A stretch of DNA of 10,727 bases from an uncultured Lachnospiraceae bacterium (GTDB lineage Bacteria > Bacillota_A > Clostridia > Lachnospirales > Lachnospiraceae): assembly GCA_910587495.1 (NCBI GenBank), contig CAJUMT010000117.1, forward strand, positions 1-10,727, read 5' to 3'. This document shows, piece after piece, positions 1 through 6,900 of the stretch (position 1 is its first letter; every line of letters begins with the position of its first letter). The notes beneath the pieces were generated by a model. It worked only from the letters and a program-made list of their open reading frames with translations. It was not told the DNA's origin and made no database searches. A program made the position numbers and the translations under genes.

Positions 1-1
1 A

Positions 2-232
2 GTAAAAGATGAGAAAAATATGGTGCTTTGCGATCTGGTTGATATTGTGGAAGACGTCTTTTCTATAGTAGTGACGGCGCGTCCAAAGGGAGCAAAAGAG
101 GCGGCTTATAGGGCAGGGATGATTCGGGTGGAAGTGACAAAGGAAGCCTGGGAGGAGTTTTGCAAAAAAGAATGTTTCGACCGGGAAATCTGGGTTCATA
201 TGGCTTCCGAAAATATCATGCTTTTGGAATAA
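2..232 (+). CDS. modC: C-terminal (TOBE-like) end of an ABC transporter ATPase, probably molybdate ModC; 5' truncated
   Basis: The reading frame is open from the left window edge to the TAA at 230-232, giving about 76 residues. An ATG at 20 exists but has no convincing ribosome site, so this is more likely the tail of a longer gene than a complete small protein. The tail has the layout of the C-terminal TOBE/MOP-like domain of molybdate importer ATPases: a strand with VDIVEDVFSIVV, a second strand near RVEVTKEAW, and the ending EIWVHMASENIMLLE, which resembles the 'vwvhi-pe-ilLL' ends of ModC proteins. ModC hydrolyses ATP on the inner face of the membrane to drive molybdate uptake, and the C-terminal domain is regulatory. 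The Walker motifs would lie outside the window, so the family call rests on the tail alone. The molybdenum theme of the downstream cluster supports it. It could be another TOBE-bearing ATPase (iron, sulfate or spermidine type). Confidence 0.55.
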   Translation, partial: VKDEKNMVLCDLVDIVEDVFSIVVTARPKGAKEAAYRAGMIRVEVTKEAWEEFCKKECFDREIWVHMASENIMLLE

Positions 233-285
233 CGGCAAAAAGACGAAAAGTTTGTGGAAAAAATAACAAAAATCCGGTTTCGTTG

Positions 286-314
286 TTGAAAATATATAAA
301 GAACGCTATATAAT
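286..314 (+). promoter_or_regulatory. Sigma-70/SigA-type promoter for the double-HbpS lipoprotein gene
   Basis: TTGAAA at 286-291 and TATAAT at 309-314 are separated by exactly 17 bp, a near-consensus housekeeping promoter. The surrounding 233-357 gap is AT-rich and has no other gene. Transcription would start near 321, leaving a leader of about 37 nt with the ribosome site GGAGGT at 344-349, 8 nt before the ATG at 358. No obvious operator palindrome was seen. Because no comparable promoter is visible before the 1532 gene, this promoter may also feed the downstream cluster by read-through of the 1482-1512 hairpin (inference). Confidence 0.75.
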
Positions 315-357
315 ATATATATCTACATACAAAACGTAAAAATGGAGGTACGTTATT

Positions 358-1458
358 ATGAAAGCAAAAAAAGTTGCTGCATTGGTTCTGGCAGGAGTGA
401 TGACAGCGTCACTGGTGACAGGCTGTGGAGGCGGAAGCGGGAACGATGCGCCTGCGCAGGATCAGGAGCAGACTGAGGCTCCGGCTGAGACAGAAGCGCC
501 GGAACCTGCAGCGGATGAGGAAACTCCGGCAGATACAACCGAACCTGCTGAAGAGACAGAAGATGCGCAGCCTACGGAAGACGGGAATGAACCGGCGGCA
601 GCGGTAGAGTCTACCACCGTCAGAGGAGAGCTTCTCGAGGCGGCTAAAATTATGGTCGCGGGCGCACAAAATAAAGCGGAAGAGATTAATGTTCCTATGG
701 TCATCAGCGTAGTGGATATGGACGGTAACCTGGTATTGCTTCACCGCATGGAAGGCTCCCTTTTAGCCAGTCTGGATATCGCACAGAATAAAGCATTTAC
801 GGCAGTTGCTTTAAAAATGCCCAGTTCTGATGTAAAAGAGCTGTCTCAGGAAGGTAATGAGCTGCAGGGAATTGCAGTGAAAAGCGCAGGTCGTATCGTA
901 GAGTTCGGCGGAGGACTCCCGATTATGAACGCGGACGGTGTACAGATCGGCGGTATCGGCGTTTCGGGCGGCAGCGTTGCTGAGGATACATCCGTGGCGC
1001 AGGCAGGTCTGGATGCTTATGCGGCTGCAGAGGTACTCGAAGCCGCTTCCGGCGGGGAGCTTTTAGATACAGCTATGAAAATGGTAGAGGCTGCAGAAGA
1101 GAAAGCGATCGAGATCAATGTTCCAATGGTTATCTCTGTAGCAGATATGGGCGGCAACCTGGTACTGCTTCACCGTATGGAGAATTCTCTCCTGGCAAGC
1201 CTTGAGATCGCTCCTAACAAAGCATTTACAGCGGTTGCTTTAAAGATGCCGAGCGCAGACGTGCAGGCATTGGCACAGGAAGGCAGCGAGCTGCAGGGAA
1301 TCGCAGTACAGCATGCGGGCCGTATTGTAGAATTTGGCGGCGGCATCCCGCTTTATAATGCGGACGGCGTACAGATCGGCGCCATCGGCGTGTCCGGCGG
1401 AAGCGTTGCAGAAGATACTTCCGTTGCAGAGGCAGGCCTGGCTGCAGCGGCTCAATAA
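358..1458 (+). CDS. Lipoprotein with two tandem HbpS/GlcG-like (DUF336) heme-binding-type domains
   Basis: A 366-residue exported lipoprotein. Residues 1-22 form a signal peptide (Lys-rich start, hydrophobic core) ending in a lipobox V-T-G-C with Cys23 as the lipidation site, followed by a Gly stretch. Residues 30-86 are a flexible Glu/Ala/Pro/Thr linker. Residues 89-223 and 232-366 are two copies of the GlcG/HbpS fold (DUF336), each with the motifs INVPMVISV, GNLVLLHRME, NKAFTAVALKMPS, AGRIVEFGGG and IGVSGGSVAEDTSVA. By hand alignment the copies share about 105 of 135 residues, pointing to a recent internal duplication. In Streptomyces, HbpS binds heme outside the cell and signals redox stress; related domains occur in GlcG and at the end of PduO. 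The ligand here is unknown: heme, a corrin or another cofactor are possibilities. The ATG at 358 follows GGAGGT with 8-nt spacing and lies downstream of a near-consensus promoter. The family call is firm and the role is not. Confidence 0.88.
   Translation: MKAKKVAALVLAGVMTASLVTGCGGGSGNDAPAQDQEQTEAPAETEAPEPAADEETPADTTEPAEETEDAQPTEDGNEPAAAVESTTVRGELLEAAKIMVAGAQNKAEEINVPMVISVVDMDGNLVLLHRMEGSLLASLDIAQNKAFTAVALKMPSSDVKELSQEGNELQGIAVKSAGRIVEFGGGLPIMNADGVQIGGIGVSGGSVAEDTSVAQAGLDAYAAAEVLEAASGGELLDTAMKMVEAAEEKAIEINVPMVISVADMGGNLVLLHRMENSLLASLEIAPNKAFTAVALKMPSADVQALAQEGSELQGIAVQHAGRIVEFGGGIPLYNADGVQIGAIGVSGGSVAEDTSVAEAGLAAAAQ
622..1455 (+). repeat. Intragenic tandem duplication encoding two DUF336 domains
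   Basis: Segments 622-1026 and 1051-1455 encode 135-residue domains that align without gaps at about 78 percent identity by hand count, joined by a short linker encoding LEAASG-type residues. Long stretches are identical at protein level (for example the 15-residue IGVSGGSVAEDTSVA), while codons differ at many third positions. The duplication is therefore not brand new, or has been under purifying selection since. Confidence 0.85.
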
Positions 1459-1481
1459 GTATTTTACAGACTATGCAGGAT

Positions 1482-1512
1482 AAAAGGGCGGGCGATTGTG
1501 GCCTGCCCTTTT
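1482..1512 (+). terminator. Intrinsic-terminator-like hairpin between lipoprotein gene and dicluster gene
   Basis: The arms AAAAGGGCGGGC (1482-1493) and GCCTGCCCTTTT (1501-1512) pair over 12 bp with a single G-T wobble around a 7-nt loop. The A-run/T-run flanks make it bidirectional in form. The T-run is only four long and is followed by GTAATAAA, so termination is probably partial. It starts 23 nt after the upstream stop codon and ends 9 nt before the ribosome site of the next gene, which leaves no visible room for a separate promoter downstream. Confidence 0.7.
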
Positions 1513-1531
1513 GTAATAAACGGAGGGTGGT

Positions 1532-3748
1532 ATGGAAAAAGAACATGGGTTTATCGGCAAACATTACTTAATGAAGCAGGCTTTCGGACAGGAAGAACTG
1601 CATGAACGGGAAGCGGTCTGCACGAGGGAAGATCCGCCGGGATGTATGGCGCATTGTCCGCTCCACATTGATATGCGGACTGTCTGTGAGCAGGTGGCAG
1701 CGGGGAAATTTTCCAAGGCGGCGGGAATCATACGGACGAAGACGCCGTTTCTGAATCTGCTGTCCCAAAATTGTGACGGAGCCTGTACAAAAAACTGCGT
1801 TATGTCCCGGTTAGGGGACGGTGTCGTCTTGCAGGCATTGGAACGGGCCTGCGCGCTTTACGGGGGGTCAGGGGCGGTCAGTCGTTTTATGATCCCAAAG
1901 AAAAATAAAAAAGCCGCAGTGTTCGGGGATGGGCTTTTTGCTCTGGCCTGTTGCTGGGAACTGGGGAAAAAAGGATATGAAGTTCTCTGGTATACGACGA
2001 ACACTTCTTTAAAGGACCCGCTGACAGACTGGGGGCTTACAGAAGAAGATATACGGTCGGATCTGACGGCTTTTGAAGGTTTTCGGATTGAAGTTAAAAA
2101 GCAGGATGTGTTAAAGCAGGAAGAAGCCAGGGCGATTGCTATGGATGCGGACGCGGCCTGCGTATCTCCGGAGCTTTCCTGGGGGGATCTGTGGACAGGC
2201 GCGTTTACGGCGGACAATTATCAGGAAGCGGTACTAATCCTTCGGGAGGCAAAATACGCATCTTTGCAGGCGGATCAGTACTTACAGGGAATCGTACCGG
2301 ACGGAAAGCGTGAAGAGAACAAAGAAAGCCGCCTGTATGTTACTATGGATGGTGTACAGGGCAGTCAGGCGCTTGCAGATGTAAGCCATGTGACGAAAGA
2401 AAGCGCCATGGAAGAAGCCGCACGCTGTATAAAGTGCCAGTGCCTGGAGTGTGTCAAAGGATGCGTGTATCTTAAGCACTATAAGAGAAATCCAAAAGGC
2501 GCGATCCGGGAAATATATAATAACTTATCGATCGTTATGGGCAACCATATGGCCAACGGTATGATCAATGCCTGTGACGAGTGCGGGCAGTGCAAGGCGG
2601 CGTGCCCCAACGGATTTGACTATCCGGATGTATGCCGAATCGCAAAACAGACCATGGTGGAGACAGAGAAGATGCCGCCTTCCACCCATGAGTTTGCCCT
2701 GCTCGATCAGCAGTTTTCCAACGGTGAGGCCTTTCTTTCCAGGCCGCAGCCCGGATTTGACACTTGCAAATATATGTTTTTCCCGGGATGTCAGGCGTCG
2801 GCGGTCTCCCCGGCTACGGTGGAACTGGCCTACAAGGATCTGTGTACACGGCTCGAAGGCGGCGTGGGGCTTACACTTGGCTGCTGCGGTGCGATTTCCA
2901 AATGGGCGGCCAGGGAAGACCTTTTAAAAGCGTCTCTGCATCAGTTCGGTGCGTCCTGGGAGCAGATGGGAAAGCCGACCGTGATCTGCGCCTGCCCGAC
3001 CTGCAAAAAAATACTGGAGGAATATACAGACGCACAAACGGTCGGGATCTGGGAGATTCTTCTTACGCTGGGCGTAAAGCCCGTGACGGATCAGGTTATC
3101 GCTATTCATGACTCCTGCGGTGCCAGAGGGGACGAGAAGATGCAAAAGGATGTGCGGGCGTTTGCCAAAGCATTGGGGTGCCAGGTACAGGACATTCCTT
3201 ATTCCGGCGATATATCGCCCTGCTGCGGCTATGGCGGGCTTGTAAAATACGCCAACCCGGAGGTGTCGAAAGAGAAAGCGGCTTTTGCGGTCGGGCGGAC
3301 GGATTGCCGGATTCTTACTTATTGTATGGCGTGCAGGGATCAGTTTACCCGCGCAGGTGCGGATACCTGCCATATACTGGAGCTGGCTTACGGCGTGAAG
3401 CCTGCGCTTACGCCGGACGTGTCCGGACGCAGGGTAAACCGGCTGAAATTAAAACAGAATCTGTTATCTGAGATATGGAAGGAAGAGTTTAAAATGGATA
3501 CGATGCTGCCGGTGACATACGCCGAAGGGGTAGAAGCATTGATGGATGAACGTATGATCTTAAAGAGCGACGTGGACGCAGTGCTTAAAGCTTACGAAAC
3601 GTCAAAAGAGGCGGTCTTTGACCAGGAGAACGGATGGCTTGTGGCGAATTTAAGACTTGGAAATGTGACCTTCTGGGTGAAGTTTATGGAAGGCGAGGAA
3701 ACATATACAGTGTTTGGGGCGTACAGCCATCGGATGACAGTGGAATAG
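1532..3748 (+). CDS. Dicluster iron-sulfur oxidoreductase: GltD-like N-terminus, ferredoxin centre, two CCG domains
   Basis: A 738-residue cytoplasmic redox protein that looks built to pass electrons through several clusters. Residues 30-89 hold a GltD-type Cys set (C30, C38, C42, C52, C81, C85, C89). Residues 127-150 are a Rossmann start whose nucleotide loop is degenerate (GDGLFALA, with Ala instead of the third Gly), and the flavoprotein part is much shorter than in GltD. Residues 299-311 (CIKCQCLECVKGC) and 348-358 (CDECGQCKAAC) are ferredoxin-like cluster sites. Two CCG domains of the HdrB/HdrD/GlpC type follow: C420, C451-C452, C488-x2-C491, then C529, C564-C565, C598-x2-C601, the pattern that binds non-cubane 4Fe-4S clusters in heterodisulfide reductase. 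A further domain at about 655-738 ends in AYSHRM. This matches the family NCBI calls pyridine nucleotide-disulfide oxidoreductase/dicluster-binding protein, typically near the DVU_155x gene set. Its electron donor and acceptor are unknown. The ribosome site GGAGGG (1522-1527) supports the start. Confidence 0.85.
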   Translation: MEKEHGFIGKHYLMKQAFGQEELHEREAVCTREDPPGCMAHCPLHIDMRTVCEQVAAGKFSKAAGIIRTKTPFLNLLSQNCDGACTKNCVMSRLGDGVVLQALERACALYGGSGAVSRFMIPKKNKKAAVFGDGLFALACCWELGKKGYEVLWYTTNTSLKDPLTDWGLTEEDIRSDLTAFEGFRIEVKKQDVLKQEEARAIAMDADAACVSPELSWGDLWTGAFTADNYQEAVLILREAKYASLQADQYLQGIVPDGKREENKESRLYVTMDGVQGSQALADVSHVTKESAMEEAARCIKCQCLECVKGCVYLKHYKRNPKGAIREIYNNLSIVMGNHMANGMINACDECGQCKAACPNGFDYPDVCRIAKQTMVETEKMPPSTHEFALLDQQFSNGEAFLSRPQPGFDTCKYMFFPGCQASAVSPATVELAYKDLCTRLEGGVGLTLGCCGAISKWAAREDLLKASLHQFGASWEQMGKPTVICACPTCKKILEEYTDAQTVGIWEILLTLGVKPVTDQVIAIHDSCGARGDEKMQKDVRAFAKALGCQVQDIPYSGDISPCCGYGGLVKYANPEVSKEKAAFAVGRTDCRILTYCMACRDQFTRAGADTCHILELAYGVKPALTPDVSGRRVNRLKLKQNLLSEIWKEEFKMDTMLPVTYAEGVEALMDERMILKSDVDAVLKAYETSKEAVFDQENGWLVANLRLGNVTFWVKFMEGEETYTVFGAYSHRMTVE

Positions 3749-3760
3749 GGGGCGTTTAAA

Positions 3761-3979
3761 ATGGCGGAGAAAAATTATTATACGATAGATCCCATGGAGA
3801 AACTGACCTGCGCGAAATGTCGGGTTCCTCTGGAAAAAGGAAAAGCCACGTTCGGATATCTGGGCAACGCGTTTCCGGTGGAACTTCCTGTGTGCCCTAA
3901 ATGCGGGTATATCTATGTGCCGGAAGATTTGGCGCTGGGAAAGGTGCTGACAGTGGAACGGAGTCTGGAAGATAAATAG
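3761..3979 (+). CDS. Small two-CxxC protein, DVU_1557 family redox protein
   Basis: A 72-residue protein with two knuckles, C17-x2-C20 (TCAKC) and C45-x2-C48 (VCPKC), separated by 24 residues. This is the spacing of a rubredoxin-like or zinc-ribbon fold that binds one metal with four Cys. The CPKCGYIYVPEDLA segment resembles proteins NCBI names DVU_1557 family redox protein (from memory). No membrane segment or signal is present, so it is likely cytoplasmic. It begins 12 nt after the dicluster gene with ribosome site AGGGGG at about 3747-3752, so it is co-transcribed and probably the electron-transfer partner or a metal-bound structural factor for that enzyme. Whether the metal is iron (redox) or zinc (structural) cannot be read from the sequence. 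Confidence 0.75.
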   Translation: MAEKNYYTIDPMEKLTCAKCRVPLEKGKATFGYLGNAFPVELPVCPKCGYIYVPEDLALGKVLTVERSLEDK

Positions 3980-4000
3980 ATAAAACAGGGGGAACATATC

Positions 4001-4429
4001 ATGGATTTATTTGACCGAATGCTGGAACTGTCCAATCAGGGATTTTACTGCGCGCAGATCCTTATGATTTTGGCGTTGGAAATGGAAGGCAAGGAAGACC
4101 CGGATCTGATCCGGGCTATGAGCGGGTTAAACGGAGGGATGGGCTTTACCGGCCATGTGTGCGGAGCGCTTACCGGGGGCTGCTGCCTGCTTGGATATTT
4201 CTGTGGAAAAGGCGAGGCGGAAGAACTGGAAGATCCTTCGGCTTCCCGTATGATACAGGAACTGGTGGAATGGTTTGAAGGGTCGATGAAAGACGCTTAC
4301 GGCGGCAGCGATTGTGAGAACATCCTGGAGGGAAATCCCATGAACAAAATGCAGCGTTGTCCTGAAGTAGTAGAAGGGGTATTTACAAAATGTCTGGAGA
4401 TTCTTCGGGAAAACGGAGTGCTGGAATGA
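4001..4429 (+). CDS. C-GCAxxG-C-C family protein (DVU_1555 type)
   Basis: A 142-residue protein with a scattered but typical Cys pattern: C17, then VCGALTGGCCLLG with C54, C61, C62, then C68, C105, C120 and C131. This fits the C-GCAxxG-C-C family (TIGR01909), often annotated as putative redox-active or metal-binding proteins of unknown function and found next to redox and molybdenum or selenium-related genes. It is helical and cytoplasmic by inspection. The start at 4001 follows AGGGGGA (3987-3993) with 7-nt spacing. The gene overlaps the next one by 4 nt (ATGA at 4426-4429), so translation is coupled. In D. vulgaris the equivalent family is listed as DVU_1555 (from memory). The biochemical role is not established. 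Confidence 0.8.
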   Translation: MDLFDRMLELSNQGFYCAQILMILALEMEGKEDPDLIRAMSGLNGGMGFTGHVCGALTGGCCLLGYFCGKGEAEELEDPSASRMIQELVEWFEGSMKDAYGGSDCENILEGNPMNKMQRCPEVVEGVFTKCLEILRENGVLE

Positions 4430-5505
4430 GGTTAAAAGGTCTGATCGCGGCGGCGGGCAGATCCAGAAGAATGGATGGATTCAAGCCTTTGATGGAATTG
4501 AACGGATTTCCCATGATCTGTATGACGGTGCAGAGTCTTAAAAATGCGGGAATTGAGGACATTACTGTGGTCACGGGATACCGGGCGCAGGAGACGGAAG
4601 CGGTCTTAAAGCCTTTGGGTGTGAAGACGGTGGAAAATACCGCTTATGCAGATACGGATATGTTATATTCTGTCCAGATGGGGCTGCGCAGGATGAAAGA
4701 CGCGGACGCTGTTTTTTTCCTTCCGGGGGATGTGCCGATGGTATCCCCCGGGAGTATGCAGAAGATGAAAGCAAAGCTTACAGAGATTTCGGATCAAATA
4801 CAGGTATATCAGCCGGTGGTTGGTTTGAAAAAAGCTCATCCGCCCGTCCTCCTTCCATCCGCTTATAATTGCATCCTTACATATAAAGGAGAGGGAGGAC
4901 TTGGAGGGGCATTTTCTGCCATGCGCGTAAAAGCAGTGGAACTTAAAGATGCAGGAGCACTGGCAGATGCGGATTTCAGAGAAGATTTTGAGAAGTTAAG
5001 AGATTTTGCCATGGCCCATAAAGGTGTTTCATTAGAGGTATGTGAAGCGTTATATGAAAAAGCAGGGCTGCCGGAACATATCCGTACACATTGCCGGGCA
5101 GTGGGAGAGCTGGCAGGCAGTATCGCCGGTCGGCTTACGGCTCACGGAGCCTGTTTGGATATAGAATTATGCAGAAGCGGAGGATATCTGCATGATCTGT
5201 GCAGGCTGTCCGATAGCCATGAGGCGGCGGCAGGTTTATTTTTAAGAAAAGAAGGATATCTGGCGCTGGCAGAGATTGTGGAAAAACATAAAGGATTTAC
5301 AGAGGAACCCAAAACAATCTGCGAAGAAAGCGTGATTGTATGTATGGCAGATAAGCTGATTCGGGAGGATAAGCGAGTGCCTTTGGAAGTGCGCTACGAA
5401 AAAGCGCTTCGGATGGACCAGGTAAAAGAGAGGATCCTGCATGATATCCGCATACTTCGCAGGCTGACAGAAGAATTTGAGGTGATAACAGGTGAGCGGT
5501 TATGA
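4426..5505 (+). CDS. MobA/MocA-like nucleotidyltransferase fused to an HD domain (DVU_1551 type)
   Basis: A 359-residue two-domain protein. Residues 1-195 are an NTP transferase of the MobA/MocA type: LIAAAGRSRRM near residues 6-16 with K20 forms the nucleotide loop, GDVP at 101-104 carries the metal-binding Asp, and PPVLLP near 139-144 is the usual 'P-V-L' strand. Such enzymes attach CMP or GMP to molybdopterin or activate other phosphorylated substrates. Residues 205-350 are an HD domain with H222, H256-D257, H288 and D309 in MADKL, suggesting metal-dependent phosphohydrolase activity on a nucleotide or phosphoester. NCBI's name for similar proteins is DVU_1551 family NTP transferase (from memory). 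The start at 4426 is preferred over an ATG at 4390 because it has GGAG at 4415-4418, makes a 4-nt overlap with the upstream stop, and puts LIAAAG at the usual N-terminal position. The natural substrate is uncertain; molybdopterin is a context-based guess. Confidence 0.82.
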   Translation: MRLKGLIAAAGRSRRMDGFKPLMELNGFPMICMTVQSLKNAGIEDITVVTGYRAQETEAVLKPLGVKTVENTAYADTDMLYSVQMGLRRMKDADAVFFLPGDVPMVSPGSMQKMKAKLTEISDQIQVYQPVVGLKKAHPPVLLPSAYNCILTYKGEGGLGGAFSAMRVKAVELKDAGALADADFREDFEKLRDFAMAHKGVSLEVCEALYEKAGLPEHIRTHCRAVGELAGSIAGRLTAHGACLDIELCRSGGYLHDLCRLSDSHEAAAGLFLRKEGYLALAEIVEKHKGFTEEPKTICEESVIVCMADKLIREDKRVPLEVRYEKALRMDQVKERILHDIRILRRLTEEFEVITGERL

Positions 5506-6631
5506 GAAGATGATCTATATGAACAACGCGGCGACTTCCTGGCCGAAGCCGCCGGAGGTGGCAAAAGCCATGGCGGATGCCGTGACTGCCCTTCCGGGTG
5601 CAGCGAACAGGGGCGGCATTCAGGATTTCGACGTGTTTGATGAAGTGAGAAAAGAACTGGCATGGCTTATGGGGGTATCCTGCCCGTCCCAGATTGCCCT
5701 GGGCTGTAATTCTACCTGGGGTCTGAATCAGGCGATCTTCGGATATCCGTTGAAACCAGGCGATACTGTACTTACCACCCGGGCGGAACATAACGCGGTG
5801 CTTCGGCCTTTATACCGGCTGGAACAGGAAGGCATACGCGTCGTTCGTCTGCATGTGGATGACTGCGGGCGGGTACGCCCTGAAGATTGGGAAAAGGCGC
5901 TTGCAAAGTATTGTCCGAAGCTGTGTGTACTGATTCATGCCTCCAATGTGACCGGGGCCGTAAATGATGTGCCTGCGCTTGCCAAAGCGGCGAAAGATGC
6001 GGGGGCGGATTTCCTTTTGGATGTATCTCAGACTCTTGGCATTGTGCCTGTGAAAGCGGAGGAATGGGGCGTGGACCTGGCGGTGTTTACAGGTCATAAA
6101 TATTTGTTAGGTCCCCAAGGTACAGGCGGTGTGTATGTGCGTCCCGGACTTGACTTAAAACCCTATATGGTAGGGGGGACAGGCGTCTTAAGCGATCAGA
6201 TGGAGATGCCGGAAGATATGCCTCTTCATCTGGAAGCAGGGACCGGAAATGAACCGTCCTACCACGGACTTCTGGCGGCGCTTCGATGGAGCAGGGAACA
6301 CCCTGTAGATCAGGAGGCGCTGGGAACGATTGTAAAAGACCTGGCAGAAGGTTTAAAGAAGTCAGGATGCCGTGTGATCGAGCCTTCGGGGACGTCAACG
6401 CCAGTATTATCTTTTCTGATTCCCGACGTATCTTCTGCCGACGCGGCGGACGTCCTGACCGGGAGCTATGATATTATCTGCCGGGTAGGGCTGCATTGCG
6501 CGCCGGATATCATGGAAGATATCGGTATGCCGGGTGGAACCATCCGCCTGAGTCTTTCCAGGTTTACGACACGGGAGGAAATAGAAGAAGTATTAAAAGC
6601 CGTGCGCGATATTGCGGAGAACGGGTTATGA
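5492..6631 (+). CDS. Class V PLP enzyme, cysteine desulfurase/selenocysteine lyase-like
   Basis: A 379-residue fold-type I PLP enzyme of the SufS/NifS branch. AATSWPKPPEV starts the fold (residues 13-23). H100 in the AEHNA motif stacks on PLP, and D177 and Q180 contact the ring. K203 in TGHKYLLGPQGTGG is the Schiff-base lysine, and C336 in RVGLHCAP sits where SufS-type enzymes have the catalytic Cys that receives sulfur or selenium. It therefore probably takes sulfur from cysteine, or selenium from selenocysteine, to load a partner. Molybdenum hydroxylases need such a donor for the terminal Mo=S or Mo=Se ligand, which fits the neighbourhood. The GTG at 5492 is chosen for GAGGTG at 5479-5484 (7-nt spacing); it overlaps the previous gene by 14 nt. 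An ATG at 5510, giving MIYMNNAAT, matches the usual family start and is a real alternative with a weaker ribosome site. Confidence 0.83.
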   Translation: MSGYEKMIYMNNAATSWPKPPEVAKAMADAVTALPGAANRGGIQDFDVFDEVRKELAWLMGVSCPSQIALGCNSTWGLNQAIFGYPLKPGDTVLTTRAEHNAVLRPLYRLEQEGIRVVRLHVDDCGRVRPEDWEKALAKYCPKLCVLIHASNVTGAVNDVPALAKAAKDAGADFLLDVSQTLGIVPVKAEEWGVDLAVFTGHKYLLGPQGTGGVYVRPGLDLKPYMVGGTGVLSDQMEMPEDMPLHLEAGTGNEPSYHGLLAALRWSREHPVDQEALGTIVKDLAEGLKKSGCRVIEPSGTSTPVLSFLIPDVSSADAADVLTGSYDIICRVGLHCAPDIMEDIGMPGGTIRLSLSRFTTREEIEEVLKAVRDIAENGL

Positions 6632-6900
6632 AATACGCGTGGAAGAAAGTAGAAAACTGTTTTGCAAGTGCCAGGACCTATGAGTATGAGCTGCCGGTGA
6701 CAGGGCAGGAACTTTGCAGATTTTTGGAAGGATGGGATGTAAAAGAAAACCATAAATTCCGCCGCCCGATTTTCTCTGCGAAAAACGGAAAACTGGAAAT
6801 CAAAGGGATTTTGGCCGCTCATGTGGTGAAGATCAACTATACGGCTGAAAATTGGGAAAAAGAAAAAGAGGAGATGGAAATATGGCTGGGGGAACTGTAA
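6628..6900 (+). CDS. Uncharacterised 90-residue cytoplasmic protein inside the cluster
   Basis: The ATG at 6628 forms a 4-nt ATGA overlap with the aminotransferase stop, and its end overlaps the radical SAM start at 6882 by 19 nt. The gene is therefore coupled on both sides, which argues strongly that it is real. The 90 residues contain an N-terminal segment MKYAWKKVENCF, a central GQELCRFLEGWDV helix, a basic HKFRRP patch (residues 42-47), a beta-like segment LEIKGILAAHVVKINY (residues 56-71) and a charged C-terminal helix rich in Glu, Lys and Trp. There is no signal peptide, membrane helix or CxxC motif; two single Cys occur at 11 and 30. I do not recognise the family. Position suggests an accessory or partner protein for the desulfurase-like enzyme or the radical SAM enzyme, for example a sulfur carrier, chaperone or substrate-binding subunit, but this is only inference. 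Confidence 0.7.
   Translation: MKYAWKKVENCFASARTYEYELPVTGQELCRFLEGWDVKENHKFRRPIFSAKNGKLEIKGILAAHVVKINYTAENWEKEKEEMEIWLGEL

Noticed and set aside
409..744. Minus-strand and alternative-frame open frames inside the lipoprotein gene, including an Arg-rich 60-residue frame.
   Set aside because: They overlap the acidic low-complexity linker in other frames and lack ribosome sites; the lipoprotein frame has a signal peptide, lipobox and conserved domains.
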